Counted from the stretch's first letter, positions 21,151 to 32,369 are shown. The stretch: DNA of 60,000 nucleotides from Cryptomeria japonica (GCF_030272615.1 NC_081408.1:616464476-616524475); one strand, 5' to 3'. Notes: a model not told the origin generated them from the letters alone. Program-made: numbers and translations.

Positions 21151-21420
21151 ATTAGTTGAGATGTTTGACAAAAACTACTTTCAAAGTCATAACTCAAAAA
21201 TCTATATATTTTGCAAAATGACTACACTTGACAATATATACAATAGTCAATGAAATAGTATATGTAGATATACTCCCCTTCTCATTATACTGTCCATAAC
21301 TCTGATTTTGCATGCTCAGTTCTGTGCTTGTGTGCTTTGCTTGCTCTACATACTCTATATATTTTTCTCGGTATACTCCCCTGTATACAATACTCAAAAC
21401 TGTATTACCAAAACTGTATC

Positions 21421-21490
21421 ACTCCCTGAATATAGTATTACTCCCTTTATCTAGTATTACTCCCCCTACGTAGTATTAATCCCCCTTTTT
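21421..21490 (-). repeat. Tandem 19-bp array of polypurine-like units in element D
   Basis: Three full units in a row (21421-21439, 21440-21458, 21459-21477) and a partial one. On the minus strand each reads like AATACTAnnnnnGGGAGT, and the array begins AAAAAGGGGGATT at 21490. The array sits just after the ORF2 stop. Further G-rich tracts occur near 21272 and 21380. Confidence 0.85.
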
Positions 21491-21506
21491 GACAAACATC
21501 AAAAAC

Positions 21507-24500
21507 TTAATTTCCATTCGGGGGCGGTAACTGATCAAAAATAGATTTATACTTCTTCCGGGCGTTAGTGAGTGCGACAGAGAGTGCATCCTTTACACTT
21601 TCCATTAAAGAATTTTGTGCTTGAATATCAGCCAATAGTGATATTAAGCCATCAAGAGTGCTTCCCTCTTGTGTAGTTGATAGGCGTGTAGCTCAGTTAA
21701 TCTGCTCTTGAACTGATGAGAGATGAGGAAGGAATAATGTCTGGAGGGTCATTATATCCATCCTGATCTTATGCTCTTCATTTCTAAGTTCTAACTGTTG
21801 AGCCATGAGCTGTTGAAGCTTGGTATAAAAATTCTAAACTGGATTAGGCTCTGTGGTCAACTTAGTTGAGAGATTGGTGATCTCTTTCTCAATTGCATTA
21901 GTTTTATTCTTGATATCTTTAATGAATAAGGAAAATGTACAAAGTTTCTGAAATAAATAAAGAATATGCTTGAGTTGAGGGGACAACTCAGCAATGAATT
22001 TGACAAGCTTTACTTTCCCTATAGTGAGAGCTTTTTGTACCTCTTCTATCATCTTTGCAGTAAGCTCTTTATCTTTTAGCTTGCTCAGGTACTTAGTGCA
22101 TCAACTCCAGATGTTTCTAGTTGAGTAAGGAGTTCATCCAGTTGAATGTGGATGGCTGCATCGGTTGACACTGTTGCTGAAGGTAGCATATCTATGAGCA
22201 GTGTCTTCACCTTCTGTAGTACTTTATTCTTCTTTTGAATGGCCAATTGTTTTTCTTGTTTGGCCTTTGCCTTGCATAGTTCACCAAAATCAATAAGTGC
22301 TTGCCCTTTTAATTTTGAAATATCCACATTGGGCAACACTACCGGTTTAGTTAAATCAACTTTGAAACTATGCTTTCTCACCTTCTTCTCTTTACCTTTG
22401 ATTGGTTGTACTAAGACAAGTGCTTGTGAGGCTTGCTGACCCTCGGTAGGTTGCTTGGTAGATGCAACACTTTGATCGGTTCTTGTAGCCGTTGTGGTGT
22501 CCTTGGGTGTCTTGGTACTAGGGGTCTCAGTTGTAACATTTTCAGTGCTTGACGGTGCTTGAGACATCTGATCTTTAGTTGTATCTTCTGCTGCTTCAGA
22601 CTTGTGACCTTCGGTTCCTTGTTCTGTATCCTTAGGAGTTTCGGTAGAGATAGGTGGTTTGACCGGTGGATAAGGCTGAACTTGTTCTAAAATAGATTCA
22701 CTAGTTACAAGTTTTGCATAGGTAGTGCCTTCTATCATTTCCTGCTCCGGTGCTTCTGCATCCATGACATCTTCATCAATTTGAATAGTTTCAGCCAGGT
22801 CTTGCTTGTTAGCATCAGGACCTTGTTCGGTGACATCGGGATCTTGTTCAGTGACATCAACAATTTCAATTTGAGATTGTTCACCGACATCCTTTAGTTT
22901 GAAGATATCCTGCCACTTTGCTTTTGTCTCATTTTCTACATCAATGTATAGCCCATTCATCAATTTTAAGGCTCTCTGTTTGACAATAAATTTAGAATTG
23001 TAGGTTGTCAAATGTTCTTTGATTTCTGTGACATACATATCAAGAAATAGATGGACTAGACTTCTTTCTCTTATTTGTTTCTCTGAGTCCATTGCATATT
23101 TCCATCTGTTATCAATATGTAAGTGTAATTCACTCGGAAGTGACTTTACTAGTTCTAATGGAGCTAGCTGAAACTTTAGAAGTGTGCAAATAACAACTTC
23201 TTCAATTTGTCGCTTCTCATCATTATTCCTAGTCTCATACTTGACATATCTAAATCCTACAAATCCACCATATTCTTTAAGATTGACACAAAAGTTTTCA
23301 ACACTATGAATATTTACCTTCTTGCTTTTTACAATTTGAAATTTGTTTGCATCATCGGATTCTGTATCACTAGACTCTTTTGCTAGAATGAGTCTCCGAG
23401 TAGATTTCTTGTAGGTCTTGGTTACCTTGGGTGTAGTAACACTCTTTTGTTTCTTACTCGGTGATGCATTTGATGCTCTAGTGTTAGGTCTCTTTGTTGG
23501 TGGTGGAGTCGGTAGGGCCTTTGAAGTGTCCATTTTCTTTCTTTTCAACACTTTACCCTTAGGCAATTAGGTACTCAATGTTATTGCTACCTCTTGAGCT
23601 TCTGATTCCTCGTTGGTAATGGCAAGAGTGCCTTTGACAGGTGTAGAGGAGGATTCTTCTTCATATTTCTCTAATAGAACCTTTATCATCTTTGTATCCT
23701 TTCTTGTAGCTTTAGGTACTACAATGCTCATTTTCACTTTTTCCTTAACTTCTTCATAAGTCCCATATCTCAGTTTGGTAGCATGCCTTGGTAATGAAAG
23801 ATATGCATCAATCTACTGTTGTGTGATATCATAGTCAATCTCATAACCCATTGGTAGCAAAGATTGAGTCCTTGGTTCTACAACATTCACATAACAGTAA
23901 TCGGTGTCTACCTCAAAACATATATCATCCTTATATTTCTCTACCAGCTGTGGTGGAATCCGGTACCTGTTGTGCATCTTCTCTTGAAATTTGCTGAAAT
24001 AGTCATCCATGATATCATTAAGATTATGTCCCAATTTCTTGATAAAATCACTGATTTGATGGGTGATAGGTCGGTGTAGCTCCCAAACTACTTTACCAAC
24101 TGAGGGAATTTCTCAAAGTAGAAAAACATGCATACAAGAAGTGAACCAAACTTCAATGTGTTTACCGAGTTATTCTGCTTCGGCTTCCTTATTATGTTCA
24201 GGTTCTCAAACAAGTTCTTCAGTAGCACTTCACATAAATCTACTTTCATTCCCTTTTTCACTATTTTATAGGCTAAGTCAACTGCGGCACATGGTACGCT
24301 GTTTTCCCTTGCTGATTGGAAGAAACAGTAACCAATTACTCTAATTACAAACTTAAGGTCTGCATCAGTGACATGGTTTAGTTTTAGTCCTCGGTAATCA
24401 GATTCTACTCCGGTTAGATTGATTAACTCCTTCTGTGATATCATTTTCTGTGCTCGTGCATGGTCATAGATAGGATACCCAGTGATCACATGAATGATTT

Positions 24501-24895
24501 CCTTGGTGATTTTGAATGGTTGCTCCTCTAGCCACATAAAATCGTCATGAACTCTTCTTAAAACAAACTTAACTCATTGGGGTTTGAACACATGGGGATA
24601 GGCTAGGGCTTCAGTTAATCCCTTGATTTTGATATGCTCGTACTTGCTATCCATTTTGCCATCGGTACATAGTTCATCATATGTGTCACTAATCTCAACA
24701 TGACCAAGTTCTTCAACACGACATTTGGTGAAGAATCTAACATCTTCGACTAACAAGACTCGGTCCGGGATGAGTGAAAATGCAGTTTTGTCATCCGGTT
24801 CAGAGGCAACTTTAGGAGTCAAAGTGTACTTCAGAGATGGCTTCTCCACATTCTTGACAACTATGGGATCTTGGATCTTGGATCTTGGGTGCCAT
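21507..24895 (-). pseudogene. ORF2 of element D: large unassigned protein, broken, homologous to C ORF2
   Basis: About 1,130 codons from ATG 24895 to TAA 21507-21509. The N-terminal block has KITKEIIHVITGY, VIGYCFFQSAR, LKFGSLLVCMFFYF, MHNRYRIPPQLVEKYKDD and VVEPR, each with a counterpart in C ORF2. A basic linker with SSDTESDD follows. The middle block has NRWKYAMDSEKQI, then a long acidic and Thr/Pro-rich stretch (DVTEQ repeats near 22850). The end is KKYKSIFDQL. The 493-codon piece 23566-22085 is intact. Breaks: a 7-bp repeat after the start (24866-24886), TGA near 24571, a frameshift near 24090, TAG near 23813, then short interruptions after 22085. Function unknown. Conservation of all blocks between two families suggests selection on the active copies. 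Confidence 0.8.
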
Positions 24896-25240
24896 TGTAG
24901 ATTTTAGGTAAAAACTTAGCAAGCTATCCTTAGGGTTTGATGGTTTACAAATGACAGATGCTTCACACTCGGTAGATAATAGCAATTTGACAAGATCGGA
25001 AACCAGCTTAACAGTGTGATGAGATTTGATGTAAATACCTTGAAATTCACTTTGAATGAAGTTTGATCACCTTGATTCGCTCTGCTCTGCTCTCTTGAAA
25101 ACTTGGTGAATGAAAATGACCACGAAAATAACTTTAAGTACACAAAATACCTTCTCGGGCTCCGTGCGGGTTAGGTCAAAACATTAAATGCATTCGGTTC
25201 ACCTTTAACCGATTTACTCCTTTTTTTTGTTTTAACCGAG
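24896..25240 (-). other. Part of gag-ORF2 spacer of element D, left of E
   Basis: 345 bp non-coding. With 38013-38314 it makes up the spacer that E entered. The CCGAG duplication of E ends at 25240. Confidence 0.6.
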
Positions 25241-26021
25241 TGTAGACACCTAAAATTGTCCAGTCTAATTAAATAAATATTTTATTTATTTAATTATCTA
25301 AGCTTAATTCTTCTATTAATTAAATAAATCCTTATTTATTTAATTAATTCATTTATCCTCTTCTAGCCTTATTTCTCATTTAAATAAATACATTTAATTA
25401 TTTAAATTATCCTTTTCCTAAATTAAATAAATATCTTATTTATTTAATTGATCCCACTTCTATTAATTAAATAAATCTTTATTTATTTAATTAATTCATT
25501 AACCTTTTCTACCTATGACACATGTCATTCATCTCTTAATTCCTACACTACCTACCTCTTTCATTATTTTGGTATTTCTTTTACCTACCCTCTAATCCTA
25601 GCCGACCTCTCTTTTTACACCTCTCAATCTTAACCCTCCATTTCATATTGTGTCTTCTATTTAAGAAGATGCTTTCTTCATTGTCAAACCCTAATCACTC
25701 ATGCTAATGACCTAATTTGGAGGACTTGGCTACACTACGATCCTACTTGCAACCACATTCCGTTCTTTGTTGAGCTCTTGTGCATATAAAATCTGAGAGC
25801 AAATATATCAAGCAAGATCAATGGAGATAGGAAGAATGGAGATCAAAACCCTATTGGGCATGTGATGGTATAATCTTTGTGATTTCATGTGATTTGCATT
25901 GTCTTAGGTAATCTTCATATGTTATGGTGGATCTTTGTTGATTGTTAGGCTAGGGTTTTGTGGTTGAATTCATTTAACCTTTCAATATTGTTATTATTGT
26001 TATCCATTTTCACCATAAACA
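25241..26021 (+). repeat. 5' LTR of element E
   Basis: TGTAGACACCTAAAATTG to CACCATAAACA. The first 260 bp are blocks of TTAATTAAATAAAT. A possible TATA box, CTATTTAAG, is at 25657-25665. Confidence 0.96.
25657..25665 (+). promoter_or_regulatory. Possible TATA box of element E 5' LTR
   Basis: CTATTTAAG, repeated in the 3' LTR, about 360 bp before the LTR end. A weak match; no second signal supports it. Confidence 0.35.
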
Positions 26022-26024
26022 TTT

Positions 26025-26042
26025 TGGCACGCCCGGTGGGAC
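26025..26042 (+). promoter_or_regulatory. Primer binding site of element E
   Basis: TGGCACGCCCGGTGGGAC, three bases after the LTR. Its form (TGG then GC-rich) fits a tRNA 3' end. I do not assign the tRNA with confidence. It is not the tRNA-Trp site of A and G. Confidence 0.75.
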
Positions 26043-26134
26043 ACTTGTCCCTTTGCATTTAACATTTTTGTTGCAGATTTTGCATTTTTGAAGTTGCAGA
26101 TCGGACACTTTTCGACAACATTTTAGGTATTTCC

Positions 26135-26390
26135 GCGTCTGCGAGCATTCGGATCGCGTCTCTGAATTTCAGAAGCGTCTGCGGGATCGGGAATCGCGCC
26201 TGTGTTTTTGCCAAATTTTATTTTGCAGGTTTCTGGAACTGCGTCTGTGTGTCCGAAACACGTCTATATTACATCTGATCGCGTCTATGTCCAGGAAGGG
26301 CGTCTGTGAGTTCTGAGCGCGTCTGTGAATCACAGAACCGCGTCTGTATCGTACAGACGCGTCTGTGTCTCGTATAACTGCGTCTGTGTT
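26135..26390 (+). repeat. Leader cluster 1 of element E: CGCGTCTGTG every 20 bp
   Basis: GCGTCT or a close variant begins at 26135, 26156, 26175, 26196, 26241, 26260, 26281, 26300, 26319, 26340, 26359 and 26380. Steps are 19-21 bp except for one gap of 45. The fullest form is CGCGTCTGTG. CAGACGCGTCTG near 26354 is a 12-bp palindrome. It begins about 90 bp after the primer site. Confidence 0.93.
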
Positions 26391-27617
26391 TTCTGTTTTG
26401 AAATTTTTCAATTTTTCTTTGATTCAATTTTTCAGATTTCACGCTTAGGGTTTCAGATCTGGTTTATTTTTGGACTAACCCTTGCAGATCTAGCTAACCA
26501 AGTTTGTGCAGCTTGTTTTGGAAGCAAAAACGTTTTTGTTGAAGGCCCCTTTTTCACAAAGTCTTTTTGGGTTTTTCTAAAATTTACCTAGCTTGTGTGC
26601 TTGCAGGAAGGGGTGATCATTTCAAACAACCCAAACTACTAACAAATTTTGTTGCAGGGCCTTGGCTAGGGTTTTATAATTTTGTTGTGTGCCTTGTTTT
26701 CATAGACTAGCAAACACTTCCATTGGTGCACTAAAATTGAATCATTGTCTTTTGTGTCTTGAGCAATAGGCTCTTTTTGTTTAATCTTTAGAGGGCCTGT
26801 CTTCCCGTGTGGTCATTAGGACTACTAGTGAGAAGAGAACGACCCAAGTGGTAGCGAGGAAAACCCACCTCATCTGAACCACTATAATCAAATGTATTCA
26901 TGGTGAAAACTATGAATAACGTGTGCTGATTAGTTCATACCGACACTATGTCTCCCCATAAACCTGTTTGATCAAATTTATTTGATCATTTGTAGGGCGT
27001 AACCCCTACTGGCTGGGAGCCTTCTGTATTTATAGAGCTGAAAGTGCCGCATGTATGGCCACACGAGTGGATGCCCTTACTAGCACCATTTTGTTTTAGA
27101 GGCCCAAATCCTTCTAGTTGTTGGGGCAGGAGGTCGGACCTCTGGTAGCGGCCCACACACATACGGTTCTTAGTAGAGATACAAAGTTCACCATGGGGAG
27201 TTTTCATGGGGATTGATGCTTGGCTGACCCAAGAAGTGAGTGCCAAGGGTGGAGCCAGTGAGGTCAAGCATCTAAGTATCCGCTCTGAATAGCGTAGCCT
27301 CGGGGGTAAAACCCTATGTGGGATCAACAACTATTGTCTTGGCCAGCCATAAGAATTGTGCTTGTCTTATGTTAAACATTCAAACATTCAAGACCAAACA
27401 GCAAAACATTGTGTCTTTTGTGCCTTCAAGTGTATGCAAAACATTTTACATCAAACAACACACTTTTCTTGGAGTCATTTTGGAGTCTAAACACTTGCAA
27501 ACATTGAGTCCTCATCAACATTGTGTCCTCTTGTCACTAAAAACAGTCAAACAGTCGGATTTGGTCACAACAAAACAACTTCACAGATTGGAAAAATTGC
27601 ACGAAGTTTACAGAAAC
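26391..27617 (+). other. Non-coding leader of element E
   Basis: 1.2 kb between the two periodic clusters. Open frames here are short and unremarkable. I see nothing else supported. Confidence 0.6.
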
Positions 27618-27766
27618 ATGTCTGTGTCTGTTTTAACCGCGTCTGTGTCATCTAAGCGCGTCTGTGAAGGGCAGAATAGCGTCTGTGTTTTTAGAAGCGT
27701 CTGTGTCGAACAAAGAAGCGTTTGTGTCTGGGAATAGCGTCTGTGCAGTATACAGTCGCGTCTGTG
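27618..27766 (+). repeat. Leader cluster 2 of element E: same motif, same period
   Basis: (G/A)(C/T)GT(C/T)TGTG units begin at 27618, 27639, 27658, 27679, 27697, 27718, 27737 and 27758; steps 21, 19, 21, 18, 21, 19, 21. It lies about 500 bp before the gag ATG. Confidence 0.92.
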
Positions 27767-28262
27767 TTAGAAATTGCAAGAAAAATTTCACAGTCCAGCA
27801 AACACAAGAAATCAGTTTCGGAATACTTGAGCTTCCTAGGTTGTTTCTTCAGGTTTCATCTAGCATTCAACCTGTCCTTGGGTCTCATACAGTCCATCAT
27901 TGCTTCACATCTCATTTTACATTCACAATTGTCTAAACTTGAGTCAAAAGGTCACTTGCTTGTCCTCATTATACTTTTTCAACACACTACATACAACTAC
28001 ACTTTTCTAAGTGGTCCCTCATCAAGGTTTCTTACCTTTGGGTCTCATTTGGTCTTACTTAGAGTCAAGGTCAGCTTACCTCAACAAGAGAAACTATCCT
28101 CTCTTTGGAAGTCACACCTACTCTACTACATACATACTTGGTCTTACACTTTGGACATTGCAAGTACACCTCAGATTCATTTACATTCCATACAACTCTT
28201 GGTCTTCCATACTCTTTTCATTTTTCATCTAGTCTCTCACATCTTGGTCAAACACCTAGTTC

Positions 28263-30680
28263 ATGGTTGAAACCCGCCTTCAAAAATCTAGGAGAAAAGC
28301 TAAAGAAGCTCAAGAATCCGCAAATATGAGTTCTTATGAGTATGACAATGATTTATTTTTCAATCCTGAGCACACTACATTGCCTGACATGGATGTTTAT
28401 AGACACATTCCAAATGTGGAAAACGCAGACACTACAAACAACAAGGCTACACACAATGACAATGTGGACAACTTTTCAATACAATCAGCAGATATAGAAG
28501 AATCCATAATGAATCCTCATTTCAATCGATTGGTTGAGGAAATAATGAGGAGAGATAGACAATACTTCTTACACATGATGGCACAAAGTGGAGCCAAGAT
28601 ACCTCATGATTTTAACATGTCTCAAATAATGGAACATAGACCTTTGCAACAACCGCACTCCAATATGGATCAAAGGAGACCTAATAGTGGAGGAAATAGA
28701 GGACCACATATGGTACCTGAATCACCATCAGCTTTGCTTCAAAAACCAGAGGTCCCACATACACATGGTCAAACATATGATACTTACCTTCGAAGACCAT
28801 TATGGAAGTCTTATGCAGATAGATATGCTCAATCACATGCTCAAGCTTTGGATCAATCAAAACAAGTGGACATTCAAAGGCATACTCAAAATTTGGACAC
28901 AAGGAAACCTCATGTCAAATTTGGGGGCAACACAATAGAACATGACATGCCTATAGAATATGGTATACATGCACAAAATAGATATGGCGTTCCACAACAT
29001 GAAGCCATGCCAAGTGCTCCCTATATGCCGCATCAATATAGACCTCCATATAGACATGTCTACGATCAGTATCATCCATACATGCAACAAGCTCCTCCTC
29101 AAATGGGTGTTTCAAACACGGGGTATGTTACAAGAAATAGATCTCCTCCCAAGAGTAATTTGGAGCAACAAATAAGAGATTTACAAAAGAAAATGGAGGA
29201 CATGAGTACACCAAAACCAACATACACTATGAGAGATATATGTCCTTATCCATTTGATAAGAGCATCCCAATGCCTCCATTTCCTGCACACTTTGTGACA
29301 CCAAAATTTGACAAGTATAGAGGAAAAGGAGACCCCAAGGCACACATAAGACAATTTTTCACAGCTTGCATTGAGGTAGCGGCAGAAGAAACATATTTGA
29401 TGAGGTTGTTCCCGCAGAGCTTAGGAGATCAAGCTATGGAATGGTTTTCTCAATTACCTCCAGGTATTAAGTCATGGGGCGACTTAGCAGAGGCATTCAT
29501 TCAGCATTTCTCCTACAATATAGAGACAGACATATCAGTCACTACTTTATGCAATACTAAGCAAAAGGAAGGAGAATCTTTTGCGTCATTTTTACAAAGA
29601 TGGAGAAATCTAGCTAGCAGATGCTCTTGTGAAATCCCACAGAAACAAATGGTAGAGATGTTCACACAAAATGTTAACAAGGATATTGGCTATGATCTCA
29701 GGAAAGCTTGTTTGTCTACCTTCAAGGATGTCATTGAAAAAGGCTTAGCGACAGAAAAGGTCCTAATTGAACAAGGAGTCATTAAGATATTTAAGGAAAA
29801 CAAAGATGACTTTAAAGGAAAAGACAAGCCAAGATTTTGGCATAAAAACAAGAACACAGTCAATGATGGTGTTGTTGATGCCAACACAGTGCGACCTAAA
29901 TTCATCTTTTCAGGATCAAGTTCTACAAATAATCAAGTAAATACTCAAACAACTTCTAGACCACGAAGGAAGTACACTCCATTGGGAGAACCACTTGAAT
30001 CAGTATTCAAAAAGCTTGTGGCAAACAAAGTCATTACAGTTCCAGATTTTCCTCCATATGAACCAAAGGTCAAACCAAATTGGTGGAATGATGATGAGTA
30101 TTGTGAATTTCATAAGAGCAAGGGTCATAAGATAGGAAATTGCCATCGATTGAAGAACATTGTGCAAGATCTCATTGATAGAGGTGACATTGAGATTGAG
30201 GGACATTCATCTAATCAAGAACATGAGATGTTTAAGGAACCATTCCCAAAACATGACAAAGGAAAAGGTAAAGTCACAGATGATCAAGCCAACTATACTA
30301 GAGCACCTTACAACTATGATTCAACTATCAATCACATCTCAATGGACAATCATATCTCTACTATTACTATCAAGAACAAAAATCCTGAGAATCCTCCTCA
30401 GAGACCCAGGATTGTCCTAAAAGGTGTTGGATCTTCTTCTGAATCTACCTCTGAATGTCATGTTACAACCCGTCGAGGTAAAATCACGTTGCCAGGTGCC
30501 TCCACTAAGAATACCACTTCTTCGTCAACCAAACCTGAGTACGACCTTGTAGAACAGTTAGGGAAGACACCCGCGCTCATTTCAATCCTTGAGCTATTAC
30601 GCATATCTCCCGCACATAAAGCTATTCTGGACAAAATCTTGAGAGACACCGCCATTCCTACTGATCTGAACGTGGACTAG
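28263..30680 (+). CDS. Gag of element E (805 codons)
   Basis: The element's structural protein. The N-terminal part has NPHFNRLVEEI and GAKIPHDF, matching A gag. The capsid domain runs from about residue 335 (FPAHFVTPKFDKYRGKGDP) to 500, with WFSQLPPGI and FLQRWRNLASRC. A knuckle-like CEFHKSKGHKIGNC lies near residue 612. Near the end, YDLVEQLGKTPALISILELL is the block linking Gag to protease in A. The frame closes with TAG at 30678-30680, then continues in frame into protease. The equivalent codon in A is CAA (Gln), so the stop is either a C-to-T lesion in a CAG codon or a readthrough site. The ATG at 28263 is used because similarity to A starts soon after it. Confidence 0.92.
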   Translation: MVETRLQKSRRKAKEAQESANMSSYEYDNDLFFNPEHTTLPDMDVYRHIPNVENADTTNNKATHNDNVDNFSIQSADIEESIMNPHFNRLVEEIMRRDRQYFLHMMAQSGAKIPHDFNMSQIMEHRPLQQPHSNMDQRRPNSGGNRGPHMVPESPSALLQKPEVPHTHGQTYDTYLRRPLWKSYADRYAQSHAQALDQSKQVDIQRHTQNLDTRKPHVKFGGNTIEHDMPIEYGIHAQNRYGVPQHEAMPSAPYMPHQYRPPYRHVYDQYHPYMQQAPPQMGVSNTGYVTRNRSPPKSNLEQQIRDLQKKMEDMSTPKPTYTMRDICPYPFDKSIPMPPFPAHFVTPKFDKYRGKGDPKAHIRQFFTACIEVAAEETYLMRLFPQSLGDQAMEWFSQLPPGIKSWGDLAEAFIQHFSYNIETDISVTTLCNTKQKEGESFASFLQRWRNLASRCSCEIPQKQMVEMFTQNVNKDIGYDLRKACLSTFKDVIEKGLATEKVLIEQGVIKIFKENKDDFKGKDKPRFWHKNKNTVNDGVVDANTVRPKFIFSGSSSTNNQVNTQTTSRPRRKYTPLGEPLESVFKKLVANKVITVPDFPPYEPKVKPNWWNDDEYCEFHKSKGHKIGNCHRLKNIVQDLIDRGDIEIEGHSSNQEHEMFKEPFPKHDKGKGKVTDDQANYTRAPYNYDSTINHISMDNHISTITIKNKNPENPPQRPRIVLKGVGSSSESTSECHVTTRRGKITLPGASTKNTTSSSTKPEYDLVEQLGKTPALISILELLRISPAHKAILDKILRDTAIPTDLNVD

Positions 30681-31376
30681 TTTCAAGCCATGGTGGGATA
30701 CCTTTCCATTCCACATTCCCTTACATTCACAGACGCCGATGACGCCTCTGTAAGTCAGCCACATAATGCACCATTACACATTGAAGCCTTCATACACAAA
30801 CATAGAATCAAACGAGTCCTGATAGATGGAGGAGCAGGTCTAAACATTTGTACATTGAGCACAATTAAACAATTGGGATATTCTGATAAAGCTGTGAATT
30901 CTACAAACAAAATCACCATCAAGGCATATGATGATGAAGAGCGTTCATCCAAGGGCACAGTCACCTTACCTCTCAGAGTTGGGCCAGTTACAAAGGATGT
31001 GGTTTGTCAAGTCCTAGACATCGATCTCACATACAACATACTCTTGGGACGCCCATGGATTCATGAAATGAGCGCAGTCCCATCTACATATCATCGATGT
31101 ATCAAGTTTCTACACAATGGAGTTGAAGTGACCGTCAAAGCGGATCCAAATCCTTTCATATATTGCAACAATCTACGACCTAGATCAGAAATAACAATCC
31201 CAGTCAATCGCGAAGCTGTTCCTTCATCGGCATATGTGGATCCTGAATCCTTAAAAGCTTCTACATCCAAACAAGCAGAGCTAAAAGAAAAGTTCAAGAT
31301 TAAAGACCTGGGATGTGGTGAGAATATATTTCATGTTGACCAACTCCCACTATCTCCTAAGGTATTCAGTCTATAG
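30681..31376 (+). CDS. Aspartic protease of element E, in frame after the gag TAG
   Basis: The region continues gag's frame (first ATG 30690). VLIDGGAGLNICTL carries the catalytic Asp. LPLRVGPV and ILLGRPWIHEMSAVPSTYHRC follow, closely matching A protease. Retroviral-type proteases act as dimers and cut the Gag polyprotein. The Asp-Gly-Gly form is common in plant Tat elements. Expression would need readthrough of the TAG or a reversed lesion. The segment ends at TAG 31374-31376, again in frame with what follows. The G-patch that follows protease in A is missing. Confidence 0.85.
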   Translation, partial: FQAMVGYLSIPHSLTFTDADDASVSQPHNAPLHIEAFIHKHRIKRVLIDGGAGLNICTLSTIKQLGYSDKAVNSTNKITIKAYDDEERSSKGTVTLPLRVGPVTKDVVCQVLDIDLTYNILLGRPWIHEMSAVPSTYHRCIKFLHNGVEVTVKADPNPFIYCNNLRPRSEITIPVNREAVPSSAYVDPESLKASTSKQAELKEKFKIKDLGCGENIFHVDQLPLSPKVFSL

Positions 31377-32369
31377 GAACAATCTATAAACAATTTGCAA
31401 GGAATTGGGTGTGAACCACCTAGTGTTCTGGCTACTAAGTTTGAATGCAAATCTCCTCTAGTGGTGCAAGCATCTCTTGATATCAATAGTCCTAAGAGTG
31501 GTTTCAGTGAAGAATCTAATGAGCGTATCGCTAGCCCTCTTGAGAACTCACATAGCTTTACCATTTCATCCACTCATTCCATTTCCACTCCACTCCCAGA
31601 CTTGGATCAACAAGAATCACAAAAGCCCTTACTCATTAGGGATCAAAAATCAAGCTTTGAAAAGAAAAATTTAAAAGTCAAAAATAAAGAAAAGTGCTTT
31701 AGTCCAAATCAAAATCAAAAGTTATTGGACTCTACAAAAATCAAAGTCAAGGATAAAACTCATATGAAGCAAAAAGAGCAAGAGTTGATCTCCCCTAACA
31801 CCAAAATAACTGGGGGCAAAAGTTCTACAATTTTAAGTCAAAAAGCATACTTGTTGATCCTAAGTCTCCATCATGCTATCCTACTTTCACTTCTTTTCAC
31901 AATCATAAGCCTTCATAACTCTTCCACTTGTTCCACACATCCATCCCCTTCTAGCGATACATCATGGACCTTTAATGGAGCTTCCTCGAAGGACTTTGTT
32001 ATCAGGGATGCCCAAACTTCTTCAGGTGACATGCATACGGGCCTGTGTAGTCCACACACTAGTAATCCTATCTCAGTTCCTTTATCAAGGAAGACAGACA
32101 CTCAAGCTACACATCATTCAGTCAAGAAACAATGCAACTACAATCACAAAGTCAAGCCTCGCACATTTGAGGTAGGTGACTTGGTTCTCCGAGAAAACCC
32201 CAAGAATCAGCAAAACAGAGAGAAGAAGGGCAAGTTCGAACCAAACTGGCTTGCTCCTTACATCATTACAGCAGCATATGGATCTGGTGCATATCAGCTC
32301 TCAACTACAGAAGGTGAACCTTTGGAGGATCCTATCAACAGCATGCATCTTCGCAGGTTCTACACATAG
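31377..32369 (+). pseudogene. Linker plus integrase C-terminal tail of element E
   Basis: Same frame as gag and protease, 331 codons. The first 250 are Ser/Lys-rich with no motif. The last 75 or so (FEVGDLVLRENPKNQQ...GKFEPNWLAPYIIT...GAYQL...MHLRRFYT) are the C-terminal domain of a Ty3/gypsy integrase. All sequence encoding reverse transcriptase, both RNases H and the integrase core is gone, with no scar I can see. The internal deletion explains non-autonomy. The retained tail may still work as a small DNA-binding piece, or survive because this end holds a needed RNA signal. The first in-frame codon able to act as a start is TTG 31395. Confidence 0.8.

Noticed and set aside
24063-24344. 93-codon plus-strand frame in D
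   Set aside because: Complement of the conserved N-terminal block of D ORF2.
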